Source: Rhodoferax sediminis
GTDB taxonomy: Bacteria > Pseudomonadota > Gammaproteobacteria > Burkholderiales > Burkholderiaceae_C
Direction of reading: 5' to 3'
Assembly (NCBI RefSeq): GCF_006970865.1
Contig: NZ_CP035503.1
Location: 1 to 64,000 of the forward strand
Length of the DNA stretch: 64,000 bases
The translations under genes and the position numbers were made by a program. Each line of letters starts with the position of its first letter. Position 1 is the first letter of the stretch. Positions 49,487-57,927 of this stretch are shown here, in pieces. Under the pieces are notes generated by a model. It had not been told where the DNA came from, made no database searches, and saw nothing but the letters and a program-made list of their open reading frames with translations.

Positions 49487-50575
49487 TTACACCGCAGCCA
49501 CGGCCGCGCGTGGTCGCGGTGCTGCTGCTGCCTGCTCCTCTTTGATGCGTTGCTCGAGGACCCACCGGAAGTGGGCCAGCCCTTTGTCGCGTGCAATCGC
49601 ACGAAGCTTGAAGTTCGGATCAGCGTCGAGCACGACCTGTTGGTGTTCGATGATGCCTTTGTCTTCGTCAAACCCTTCCATCAGGCTGTTGTACAACGAC
49701 AGCGTCACGTCGTTGTTTGCGCTGTCGTGGGAGCCGAGGTAGTCGAAGAAGAAATGGGTCGTTCGATGAGTTTCCGGCGTCATGAACTGGCAGTCCTGGA
49801 ACACCACCGCACCTTCCTTGTTGCCCTTTTCCGCGCCTTGACCCTGTGGTGCGAAGCCGCTCTCCATCGAGAAGATACCCGGAACCAGCATTTCGACAGC
49901 ATTCCAGCGATCGACCGGCTTGTCGTTGGACACCTTGATGACGAATGGCGGCGGCTTGCGGTTCATGTCCCACCGCGTGTGGCGGAAGCCGTTGTCCAGG
50001 CGCTCGAACGACCCGCCTTCGGACGACTCGAACGCGTAGGCTTCCGATCCACAAAGGGTGTTGGTATGTACCCACGCCATGTGGGTGATGTCGCACAGGT
50101 TGTCGGCAATCAGCAGGTAATTCGCATCGTAATGCAGATACCCGGGGATCCCGCGCCACTTGGGATCGTGCATGTACCAGAGCTGTGGAATTTTCGATCG
50201 ATCGGCGAGGCTCGGGTCGCCCATCCAGATCCAGATCATGGCGCCATCGGCAACGACCGGATAGGTTTTTACGGCCATATCGGGTGGTATCCGTTCCTGC
50301 CCCGGGATTTCGACACACTTGCCGGTCGGGTCGAACTTCAGCCCGTGGTACATGCAGCGGATGCAGTCGCCTTCCATGCGTCCGTGCGACAACGCCGCGC
50401 CGCGGTGACAGCAGCGATCTTCCATCGCCACCACCTGGCCGCTCTGGCCGCGGAAGATCAGGACCGGCTCGTTGAGGTAGGTGCGCCCCAAAAGTTTGTG
50501 ATCGACCAGCTCGTGAGCCCACGCTGCCATGTACCAGCAGTTCTTCAGGAAAACTTCAGAGGTGTCTGTCTGCAT
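49487..50575 (-). CDS. Rieske non-haem iron oxygenase, vanillate O-demethylase-like
   Basis: The 362-residue oxygenase has the Rieske cluster ligands in DRCCHRGAALSHG and DCIRCMYHGLKFD. The mononuclear iron site is in IADNLCDITHMAWVH, where Asn-Leu-Cys-Asp-x2-His-x4-His is the usual pattern. Enzymes of this VanA-like group demethylate or hydroxylate aromatic acids; the substrate cannot be read from the sequence. The C-terminal 20 residues are Ala/Pro-rich. It is the first gene of an oxygenase-reductase operon, divergent from a LysR gene. Confidence 0.92.
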   Translation of the reverse strand: MQTDTSEVFLKNCWYMAAWAHELVDHKLLGRTYLNEPVLIFRGQSGQVVAMEDRCCHRGAALSHGRMEGDCIRCMYHGLKFDPTGKCVEIPGQERIPPDMAVKTYPVVADGAMIWIWMGDPSLADRSKIPQLWYMHDPKWRGIPGYLHYDANYLLIADNLCDITHMAWVHTNTLCGSEAYAFESSEGGSFERLDNGFRHTRWDMNRKPPPFVIKVSNDKPVDRWNAVEMLVPGIFSMESGFAPQGQGAEKGNKEGAVVFQDCQFMTPETHRTTHFFFDYLGSHDSANNDVTLSLYNSLMEGFDEDKGIIEHQQVVLDADPNFKLRAIARDKGLAHFRWVLEQRIKEEQAAAAPRPRAAVAAV

Positions 50576-50712
50576 TTCATGTCTCCATTGCGCGCCGCAG
50601 CGCTCCAGTTAAAAACGCCCTTGCTCGCAGGTCTTGGCAGCGTGCCGGCGATGTCGTGAAAGGGGCAAGGCTGAGCTTAGTCCTGTGGTGGCTCGCGATA
50701 AATCACCTTGGG

Positions 50713-50729
50713 CCGAACACACTGTTCGG
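50713..50729. promoter_or_regulatory. Inverted repeat between the Rieske oxygenase and LysR genes
   Basis: CCGAAC-ACACT-GTTCGG, 21 bp before the LysR ATG in a 174-bp divergent region. The position fits a LysR autoregulatory site. The classical T-N11-A core is present within it only loosely. Confidence 0.4.
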
Positions 50730-50749
50730 ATTCCTGGACAATAAGCCGG

Positions 50750-51640
50750 ATGAACTGGGACGACTACGACGTGTTCTGCCACGTCATCGAACATGGCGGA
50801 TTTTCCGCCGCGGCGCGCGCCATGGACCGGCCCAAATCCACGGTGAGTGCCTCCATCGCGCGGCTCGAAGCGGAGCTGGGCGCCCGGCTGCTCGAGCGCA
50901 CCACGCGCCAGGTGCGGCTGACCGAGGCCGGGGAAACGCTGTATCACGGCATCGGCCCGCTGTTCGCCGGGCTGCGCGAGGCGCGCACCGATGCGCTGGC
51001 GCAGGGCGAGGTGGTGGCCGGCACGCTGCGCATCGCATCGCCTTACGAATTCGGTGCCCACCACCTGGGGCCGGTAGCGTGCAGCCTGATGGCGCGCTAC
51101 CCGCAACTGAAAGTGCGCATCGATGTGGAACACGAGGCGATCAATCCGCTGGAGCGCCGCTACGACATCGCCTTTGCCATGCTGGACGCCGGGCTGCCGG
51201 CATCCAGCATGGTCCAGCGCCGCATGTTCTCGCTCGAGCGCGGTGTATTTGCGTCGCCAGAATTGCTCGCGCGACATGGCGAACCTGCGACGCCGCAGGA
51301 GCTGGCCGTGTTGCCGCTGCTGTGTGGTTCAGCCGACACCAAATGGACCTTTACCGCAGCAGACGGAGCGACGAGCATCGTGCCGATGCCGCTACCGCGC
51401 CTGAACAGCGGCAATGCCGACGTGCGTCTGCAGGCGGCAGCGGCCGGGCTCGGGGTGGCGCGCATCACCGCCACCTTCTGCGCACAAGCTGTGCGCGAAG
51501 GGCGATTGCGCCGCCTCCTGCCCGACTACACCTGTGCGCCGCTGCGTGTCTATGCGCTGCTCCCGGGCAAGCGGCTCATGCCGGCCAAGGTCCGCATGTT
51601 TCTCGATGCGCTCGGCCAGCAGGCCGGCGTGGCGACCTGA
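50750..51640 (+). CDS. LysR-family transcriptional regulator
   Basis: The 296-residue regulator has an N-terminal winged helix-turn-helix (YDVFCHVIEHGGFSAAARAM, RPKSTVSASIARLEAELGAR) and a C-terminal effector domain from about 90. ATG 50750 (MNWDDYDVF) fits the family. It is divergent from the Rieske operon and probably controls it in response to the aromatic substrate. It is convergent with the ABC binding-protein gene (12 bp apart). Confidence 0.93.
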   Translation: MNWDDYDVFCHVIEHGGFSAAARAMDRPKSTVSASIARLEAELGARLLERTTRQVRLTEAGETLYHGIGPLFAGLREARTDALAQGEVVAGTLRIASPYEFGAHHLGPVACSLMARYPQLKVRIDVEHEAINPLERRYDIAFAMLDAGLPASSMVQRRMFSLERGVFASPELLARHGEPATPQELAVLPLLCGSADTKWTFTAADGATSIVPMPLPRLNSGNADVRLQAAAAGLGVARITATFCAQAVREGRLRRLLPDYTCAPLRVYALLPGKRLMPAKVRMFLDALGQQAGVAT

Positions 51641-51652
51641 CTGGCGGCGACT

Positions 51653-52801
51653 TTACTTCTGCAGTTTCCAGGCGCCGTCCACGACGCGCACAAGCACCTG
51701 CGAACGCTGGTCGGCACCATTGTGGTTGGTGGGGCTCATCGTGAAGACGGCCTCGGGCGTGACGATGTCTTTCATCGACTCCAGTGCATCGCGCAGCGCG
51801 GCGCGGAACTCCGGCGTTCCGGGTTTGGCTTTCTTGAGGGCCTGCGGCACTGCCGCTTCGAGCCACTCCACCGCGGTCCAGGCCGAGGCGCCGAAGAGGG
51901 AGCGTGAGCCGGGGCCGTAGACGGTCTCGTAGCGCTTGACGTACTCGAGGGCCGGCTTTTTCAGTATCGAGGAGTCAGGCATCTGCTCGGCCACCAGGAC
52001 CGGGCCGACCGTCATGTAGTTGCCCTCGACCCCCTTGCCACCCACGCGCAGGTAGTCGGCATTGGCCACGCCCTGGGTCTGGTACACCGGACCCTTGAAG
52101 CCGCGCTTGGAGAGCTCGATCGGCGGTAGTGCGCCGGGGGTGCCGGAACTCATGACGTACACAGCATCGGGCTGTGCCGCCAGCAGCCGCAGTGTCTGTG
52201 ACGTCACCGAAGTGTCGGTCTGGTTGTAGCGCTCGACGGCGACCACATGGATGCCCTTGGCAGGTGCGGCCTTTTCGAGTGCCTTGGTGTAGTCCTCGCC
52301 GAAGCTGGTGGCGAGCGCGATCACGCCCACCTTCTTCACACCCTTCGAGAGCATGTCGTCGAGCGCAAAGTTGACGGCGACCGCAGCGGGCGCCGCCATG
52401 CGGAAAGCCCAGTGGCGCGGACCGTCCTGCGGGTAGATGATCGAATCGCCACCCGCCAGCGAGATCATCGGCGTCTTGGCCTTGGCTGCAACGTCGAGCG
52501 CGGCCAGCGAGGTTGGCGTGAGCGAGGGGCCGACGATCACGTCAACGTTGTCTTCCGATATCAGCTTGGTCGCGTTCTTGGCCGCCGTCGTTGTGTCCGA
52601 CGCGTCGTTCAGCACGGTCACATTCAACTTCTGGCCGGCGATTTCGGTCGGCCATAGCTTGACCGTGTTCTGCTCCGGGATGCCGAGCGTCGCGCCCGGG
52701 CCGGTGGTCGAGACCATCACCCCGATGTTGATGTCCGCCTGCGCGTTCAGGGTAAAGGCCATGGCCACCGCAACGGCGGCGAGCTTGTGGATCGATTTCA
52801 T
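51653..52801 (-). CDS. Branched-chain-type ABC transporter substrate-binding protein
   Basis: The 382-residue periplasmic protein has a signal peptide (MKSIHKLAAVAVAMAFTLNA, cleavage after NAQA) and the Peripla_BP_6 fold: INIGVMVSTTGPGATLGIPE, TKLISEDNVDVIVGPSLTPT, MISLAGGD. LivK-like binding proteins next to aromatic catabolic genes often bind aromatic acids, so the ligand need not be an amino acid. ATG 52801 has GGAG upstream. It is the last gene of the aldolase-liv operon; 119 bp separate it from the ATPase gene. Confidence 0.93.
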   Translation of the reverse strand: MKSIHKLAAVAVAMAFTLNAQADINIGVMVSTTGPGATLGIPEQNTVKLWPTEIAGQKLNVTVLNDASDTTTAAKNATKLISEDNVDVIVGPSLTPTSLAALDVAAKAKTPMISLAGGDSIIYPQDGPRHWAFRMAAPAAVAVNFALDDMLSKGVKKVGVIALATSFGEDYTKALEKAAPAKGIHVVAVERYNQTDTSVTSQTLRLLAAQPDAVYVMSSGTPGALPPIELSKRGFKGPVYQTQGVANADYLRVGGKGVEGNYMTVGPVLVAEQMPDSSILKKPALEYVKRYETVYGPGSRSLFGASAWTAVEWLEAAVPQALKKAKPGTPEFRAALRDALESMKDIVTPEAVFTMSPTNHNGADQRSQVLVRVVDGAWKLQK

Positions 52802-52920
52802 GAAGGCTCCTTTGGAATAAAACACGTTGGGTGGTTGTGGGCCAATGCCCTTGTCCGCCTGCCCGCCACCCTGGTCGCGCAGGTGTTGCCAGAATTGGCA
52901 ATAAGTGCCTGGCGCGGCGG

Positions 52921-53688
52921 TCATCGCGCCGCCGCCGAGCCAAGGTAGGTTTCGATCACGCGCGGATCGCCGGCCAGCCCGGCGGCCGGCCCTTCGAGCA
53001 CGATCTCGCCCATCTCGAGCACGTAGCCGTAATCGGCCACCGCGAGCGCCGCACGGGCGTTCTGTTCCACCAGCAGCAGGGACACGCCGGTGGCGCGAAG
53101 GCTGTCGATGGTGCGGAACATTTCCTGCACCACCAGCGGCGCCAGGCCGAGGCTGGGTTCATCGAGCATCAGCAATTCGGGTTTGGACATCAGTGCGCGG
53201 CCCAATGCGAGCATCTGGCGCTCGCCGCCCGAAAGGGTGCCCGCGAGTTGCGCCTGGCGCTCCTTCAGGCGCGGGAAGAGCGCATAGACTTCTTCGAGCG
53301 CGTCGTCCGCAGTGCCGCGCCCGCGGCCGCGATGACGGTAGGCGCCGAGCCGCAGATTGTCTTGCACCGACATGGTGCCGAAGAGGGCGCGTGTCTCGGG
53401 CACGAGCGCAATGCCGCGCAACACGCGCTCTTCGAGCGTCAGGGTGCTGATCGACTCGCCGCGGTGGACGATCTCGCCGCGTATCGGCAGCACCCCCATC
53501 AGCGCGTTCAGCAGGGTGGACTTGCCCGCGCCATTGGGGCCGATGACGGTAACGACACGCCCCGCTTCGACATGCAGACTCAGGCCATGCAGCACCTCGG
53601 CGTGGCCGTAGCCGCAGTGCAGGCCGGTGACGCGGAGCACGTCGGGGCGCGAGGCCGCGGTGGTGGCTGCGGGGGTGGTCACGCTCAT
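52921..53688 (-). CDS. Branched-chain-type ABC transporter ATPase (LivF-like)
   Basis: The 255-residue ATPase has Walker A VIGPNGAGKSTLLNAL, signature LSGGERQMLALGRAL, and Walker B LLMLDEPSLGLAPL. It is the second ATPase of the transporter, the first being fused to a permease upstream. ATG 53688 lies 2 bp after the fusion gene's stop. An N-terminal run of Thr/Ala precedes the fold. Confidence 0.94.
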   Translation of the reverse strand: MSVTTPAATTAASRPDVLRVTGLHCGYGHAEVLHGLSLHVEAGRVVTVIGPNGAGKSTLLNALMGVLPIRGEIVHRGESISTLTLEERVLRGIALVPETRALFGTMSVQDNLRLGAYRHRGRGRGTADDALEEVYALFPRLKERQAQLAGTLSGGERQMLALGRALMSKPELLMLDEPSLGLAPLVVQEMFRTIDSLRATGVSLLLVEQNARAALAVADYGYVLEMGEIVLEGPAAGLAGDPRVIETYLGSAAAR

Positions 53689-53690
53689 CT

Positions 53691-55451
53691 TCAGTTGCCC
53701 AGATAGGCCGTGCGAACGGCCGAATTTGCCTGCACTTCGGCAGGGGTACCTTCTGTCAGCTTGGTGCCGAACTCCATCACCACGATGCGGTCGGTGACGT
53801 CCATCACCAGGTCCATGTCGTGCTCGACCAGCAGGATGCTCAAGCCCTCGCTGCGCAACTGGCGAAGCACGCCCGCCAGGGCCTGTTTTTCCTTGTGCCG
53901 CAGCCCGGCCGCGGGCTCGTCGAGCAGCAGCAGCGTGGGGTCCGCGCACAGGGCGCGCGCGATTTCCATCAAGCGCTGGGTACCCATCGACAGGTTGCCG
54001 GCCTGCTCGTGCATGAGGTCGGCAATACCGATCCGCCTGAGTTGCGATTCGGCTTCGCGGAACAGGCGGCGTTCCTCGGCGCGGTCCAGCCGCAGCAAGG
54101 CACGCATCGTGCCGGCGCTGCCGCGCAAGTGCGCGCCGAGCGCCACGTTTTCCAGCACCGTCATGTCCGCCAGCATCTTGACGTGCTGGAAGGTGCGGGC
54201 CACGCCGCGGCGGGCGATCTCGCGCGAGCGCATGCCGCGGATCGATTCGCCGCGCAGGGTGATTTCGCCACTCGTCACGCCCAGCACGCCCGTCAGCAGG
54301 TTGAAGGTGGTGGATTTACCCGCCCCGTTGGGACCGATCAGGCCGAGGATCTCGCCCGCCCGCACTTGCAGGTCTACGTCGTTGACGGCGACCAGCCCGC
54401 CAAAAGTCTTGCGCAGCGCGCGTGCGTCCAGCACCACTTCACCGTGTGCGGGGCGCGCGCGTTCGGCCAGCGGCCTGGCATCGGCCCAGTCGGTGCGCCG
54501 GCGCACGCGCGGCAGGCGCGCCTCGACCGTCGCCCACAGGCCGTCGCGTGCGTAGCGCAGCACCAGCACCAGCACGACGCCGAAGACCACGATCTCGTAG
54601 TTGCCCGTCACACCGAGCAACCGTGGCATCCATGTCTGCAACTGGTCGTGGAGCACGGGCATCACGCCGGCGCCGACCAATGCGCCCCAAATGTATCCGG
54701 CGCCGCCGATCACGGCCATGAACAGGTACTCGATGCCCATGTTGAGTCCGAACGGTGACGGGTTTACCGTGCTCTGGAAGTGTGCGTACAGCCAGCCCGA
54801 GACGCTCGCCAGCAGCGCCGCCAGGATGAAGGCGATCACCTTGATGCGAAAGGTGTTGACGCCCATGGCTTCGGCCATGACCGTGCCGCTGCGCACCGCG
54901 CGCAGCGCGCGGCCCATGCGTGAATCGAGCAGGTAGCTGGCCATCAGCGCGGCGGCAATCACCAGCAGCCACACCAGATAGAAGAAGTGCCTCCGGTTGT
55001 CCAGAGAAAAGCCGAACAACCGCAGCGAGGGCACGCCGGTGAGTCCGTCGAACTTGCCCAGCGGCTCCAGGTTGCCCAGCAGGTAGTACAGGGCGAGGCA
55101 CCAGGCAATGGTGGCAAGCGCCAGGTAATGGCCCGACATGCGCAGCGTGACCCAGCCCAGCACCAGCGCTGCTACCGCGGTAATGGCAAGCCCCGCCAGC
55201 AGCGTGAGCCAAGGCGACACGCCGAACTTGATGGCGAGGTATGCCGTGGTGTAGGCGCCGATGCCGACAAAAGCCGACTGGCCGAACGAGATCAGGCCCG
55301 CCACGCCAGTCAATAGCACGAGGCCGATCACGACCAGGCTGTACAGGCCGATGTAATTGGCCTGCGTGATCCAGAATTCGGACACCGGCAAGAGCGGAAG
55401 CAGCGCCAGCACCAGCACGAACGCGAACAGGAAAGCGCGGCGCAGGATCAT
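53691..55451 (-). CDS. Fused branched-chain-type ABC permease-ATPase (LivM-LivG)
   Basis: This 586-residue protein has a LivM-type permease of about eight membrane segments in residues 1-310 (GLISFGQSAFVGIGAYTTAY). A basic linker leads to a LivG-type ATPase from about 345 (ALRKTFGGLVAVNDVDLQVR), with Walker A IGPNGAGKSTTFNLLT, signature LSMGTQRLMEIARAL and Walker B LLLLDEPAAGL. Separate livM and livG genes are the norm; fused forms do occur. It overlaps livH by four bases. Confidence 0.93.
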   Translation of the reverse strand: MILRRAFLFAFVLVLALLPLLPVSEFWITQANYIGLYSLVVIGLVLLTGVAGLISFGQSAFVGIGAYTTAYLAIKFGVSPWLTLLAGLAITAVAALVLGWVTLRMSGHYLALATIAWCLALYYLLGNLEPLGKFDGLTGVPSLRLFGFSLDNRRHFFYLVWLLVIAAALMASYLLDSRMGRALRAVRSGTVMAEAMGVNTFRIKVIAFILAALLASVSGWLYAHFQSTVNPSPFGLNMGIEYLFMAVIGGAGYIWGALVGAGVMPVLHDQLQTWMPRLLGVTGNYEIVVFGVVLVLVLRYARDGLWATVEARLPRVRRRTDWADARPLAERARPAHGEVVLDARALRKTFGGLVAVNDVDLQVRAGEILGLIGPNGAGKSTTFNLLTGVLGVTSGEITLRGESIRGMRSREIARRGVARTFQHVKMLADMTVLENVALGAHLRGSAGTMRALLRLDRAEERRLFREAESQLRRIGIADLMHEQAGNLSMGTQRLMEIARALCADPTLLLLDEPAAGLRHKEKQALAGVLRQLRSEGLSILLVEHDMDLVMDVTDRIVVMEFGTKLTEGTPAEVQANSAVRTAYLGN

Positions 55452-56488
55452 TCGTCACCCTCGTCGGAGCCGTGCTTCAAGCTGAGCCACAGCAGCACGG
55501 GCAGAATCATGGTGAACACGATCACCTCCTTGAAAGCGCTCGCCCAGAACGATCCGAACGACTCAAGCAATCCGACAAAGAGCGCGCCCAGTGCAGCGCC
55601 CGGATAGCTCGCGAGGCCGCCGAAGATGGCGGCGACGAAGCCTTTCAGTCCGATGAGGAAGCCCGAGTCGTACGCCATCGTCGTGGTCGGCGCGATCAAC
55701 AGGCCGGCCAGCGCGCCGATGAAGGCGGCAAGCAGGAAGCTCAGACGCCCCGCGTCGACCGTCGAGATACCCATCAGCCGCGCGCCGAGCCGGTTCACCG
55801 CCGTCGCGCGCAGTGCCTTGCCGCGCAGCGTGCGCTCGAAGAAAAGCCACAGCCCCAGCATGAGCGCGATCGACACCATGAAAATGATGATGGCCTGGCC
55901 CGATAGCATGACGCCGCCGGCGCTGAAGGTGGTATCCCAGAAGCTCGGGCTGCGAAAGCCTTCGGCACCGAAGAAGGCCAGCCCCAGGCCGGTCATGACG
56001 AAGTGCACGCCGACCGCCACGATCAGCAGCACCAGCACGCTCGCATCCGCCAGCTTCTGGAACGCCACGCGGTACAGCAGGGGACCGAGCGGCGTGACGA
56101 TGGCAAGCGCCAACAGGCTTTGCAGCATCAGCGGCATCTGGCGCGGCGCGGCCCACAGGCTCAGCAACACGAGCGGTGCGGGCCAGATCAGCGGCTTGAA
56201 GAAAGCGGCCACCGCCCGGCCCGCGCCCCGCCCCTGACGCAGCGCCTCCACCGCGTCGAGGACCGCCACCAAAAGCGCCAGCAGCGCCAGCAGATAGACC
56301 GTGCCGGGAACGCGGCCGGCCTGCAGCATGGCGAGTGTCAACGCACCGTAAGCGGCGAATTCGCCTTGTGGGACGAGGATCACGCGCGTGACCGCGAAGA
56401 CCAGCACGATGGCCAGTGCCAGCAGCGCATAGACAGCGCCATTGCTGCTGCCGTCGAGCAGCAGGATGCCGGCGATTGAAAGGTCCAT
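55448..56488 (-). CDS. Branched-chain-type ABC transporter permease (LivH-like)
   Basis: The 346-residue membrane protein begins LLLDGSSNGAVYALLALAIV with the typical LivH N-terminal GxxYALLALG-like pattern. It contains AIFGGLASYPGAALGALFVG near the C-terminus. A segment of about 60 residues around 75-130 is longer than in standard LivH. It pairs with the fused LivM-LivG and follows the aldolase gene by 15 bp. Confidence 0.92.
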   Translation of the reverse strand: MDLSIAGILLLDGSSNGAVYALLALAIVLVFAVTRVILVPQGEFAAYGALTLAMLQAGRVPGTVYLLALLALLVAVLDAVEALRQGRGAGRAVAAFFKPLIWPAPLVLLSLWAAPRQMPLMLQSLLALAIVTPLGPLLYRVAFQKLADASVLVLLIVAVGVHFVMTGLGLAFFGAEGFRSPSFWDTTFSAGGVMLSGQAIIIFMVSIALMLGLWLFFERTLRGKALRATAVNRLGARLMGISTVDAGRLSFLLAAFIGALAGLLIAPTTTMAYDSGFLIGLKGFVAAIFGGLASYPGAALGALFVGLLESFGSFWASAFKEVIVFTMILPVLLWLSLKHGSDEGDE

Positions 56489-56503
56489 ACTCGCCGCCGC
56501 GCG

Positions 56504-57283
56504 CTAGACCAGCGCGGCCGCGCTGACGTGGCCGCGCCGCAGCACGCTGACGAACAGCATGCGCTCCAGCACCTCCCTGGGCTCGAACGCCTTGGCGTCC
56601 CTCGCGCTGGCGCGCCGCACCTCGTCCGACAGCGGCAGGTTGGGCCCGCCCAGGCTGTCGGCGGCAACCTGCACTTCGCAGGCGCGCTGCAGCGTCCACA
56701 TCCAGCGAAAGGCGTTGAAGACGTTGCTGCCGGTAACCAGCATGCCATGGTTGCGCAGCACCATGACCCGCTTGTCGGCCAGGCTCGCGACCAGGCGCGG
56801 GCCCTCCTCGTCGTGCACGGTGACGCCCTCGAAGTCGTGATAGGCCACATCGCCGAACAGCTCGGCGCCGTAGAAGTCGTCGTGGCCCAGCCCGCCCTGC
56901 TTGCAGGCGACCGCCATGCCGGCGGTGGTGTGCGTGTGCATCACGCAATGCGCGTCGGGGCGCGCGCCGTGCACGGCGCTGTGAATCACGAAGCCTGCGC
57001 GGTTGACGTGGTGCGGTGTCGGCTCGAGCGGCACGCCATCGTGGCCGATCTTGACCAGGTTGCGCGCCGTGACTTCGTCGTAGTTCAGTCCGAACGGATT
57101 GATCAGGAACGCCGGCTGCGCACCGGGCACGCGCACCGTGATGTGGTTAAAGACCAGTTCGGTCCAGCCGAGTTGGTCGAACACGCGGTAGCACGCCGCG
57201 AGCTGCACGCGCAATTGCCATTCGGCAAGCGGCATACCCTCGGGGCACAGTTTTTCGGCTTCACTGACGACATCGATCTGCAT
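56504..57283 (-). CDS. Class II aldolase/adducin family protein
   Basis: The 259-residue protein has the zinc-binding class II aldolase fold: GWTELVFNHITVRVPG, HVNRAGFVIHSAVHGARPDA and CVMHTHTTAGMAVACKQGG with metal-binding His-x-His, and ILRNHGML-like VLRNHGMLVTGSNV. It could act on a catabolic hydroxy-keto acid. It is first in the operon with the LivH/LivMG/LivF/LivK transporter, which suggests uptake and use of one substrate. Start ATG 57283 has a divergent MarR gene upstream. Confidence 0.9.
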   Translation of the reverse strand: MQIDVVSEAEKLCPEGMPLAEWQLRVQLAACYRVFDQLGWTELVFNHITVRVPGAQPAFLINPFGLNYDEVTARNLVKIGHDGVPLEPTPHHVNRAGFVIHSAVHGARPDAHCVMHTHTTAGMAVACKQGGLGHDDFYGAELFGDVAYHDFEGVTVHDEEGPRLVASLADKRVMVLRNHGMLVTGSNVFNAFRWMWTLQRACEVQVAADSLGGPNLPLSDEVRRASARDAKAFEPREVLERMLFVSVLRRGHVSAAALV

Positions 57284-57308
57284 TGGAAAACGCTCACATC
57301 CGATAACT

Positions 57309-57324
57309 TGCTAACATATTAGCA
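57309..57324. promoter_or_regulatory. Operator-like palindrome between the aldolase and MarR genes
   Basis: TGCTAA-CATA-TTAGCA is a perfect inverted repeat in an AT-rich 105-bp divergent region. A related half site (TTACTAA, 57331-57337) lies beside it. This is a typical layout for MarR-family autorepression and control of the divergent operon. Confidence 0.6.
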
Positions 57325-57388
57325 GTGTAATTACTAAGATGCGAGTGAGTCAAGGACACCGAAGCCATCCGATATAGGGGGAACTACC

Positions 57389-57844
57389 ATGGCGCCGAAG
57401 ACATCGAAGCTGGTCCATCGCAGCCTTCCGCTGCTGCTGTTGCAGGTGCGCGAACGGTTGATGGGGCGTTTCCGAAAGATATTGAACAAGTACGGCATCA
57501 CCGAGCAGCAATGGCGCATCGTGCGCGCGCTGCTCAATATCGGCCCGATGGAGCCGCGCCAGATCGGCGAGGTCTGCCACATCTCGAGTCCCAGTCTCGC
57601 AGGCATGCTGGCGCGCATGGACGACCTGGGGCTGGTCTCGCGCAAGCGCGTCGATGGTGACCAGCGCCGCCGCCTGGTGTCGCTGACACCGAAGAGCCGT
57701 GCCCTGGTGGCACGCATTGCCCCGCACATCGAAGCCGCCTATGAGCGGATCGAGGGCGAATTGGGCGCGGAATGCATCGAGCGCTGCTATGCGGTGCTCG
57801 ACGAGCTGCTGCTGGCGATTCCTGCGGACGACGACAGCGCGTAG
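57389..57844 (+). CDS. MarR-family regulator, HpaR-like
   Basis: The 151-residue winged-helix regulator begins LVHRSLPLLLLQVRERLMGR, close in pattern to HpaR, the homoprotocatechuate-operon repressor. It has EQQWRIVRALLNIGPMEPRQ, ISSPSLAGMLARMDDLGLV and the wing RVDGDQRRRLVSLT. It is probably a phenolic-acid-responsive repressor of the divergent aldolase-transporter operon through the palindrome at 57309-57324. No homoprotocatechuate pathway genes are in the window. Confidence 0.9.
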   Translation: MAPKTSKLVHRSLPLLLLQVRERLMGRFRKILNKYGITEQQWRIVRALLNIGPMEPRQIGEVCHISSPSLAGMLARMDDLGLVSRKRVDGDQRRRLVSLTPKSRALVARIAPHIEAAYERIEGELGAECIERCYAVLDELLLAIPADDDSA

Positions 57845-57927
57845 CCGCAGATGACCCGCGCGGGAACGGACGGCCGCGCCATTCCATCTAACGTATGAAT
57901 GCGTATGCACAACCGTCAGGAAACCTC

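Noticed and set aside
55563..56948. 461-codon frame across livH and the aldolase gene in another frame
   Set aside because: Arg/Gly/Ala-rich shadow; both underlying genes have clear family motifs.
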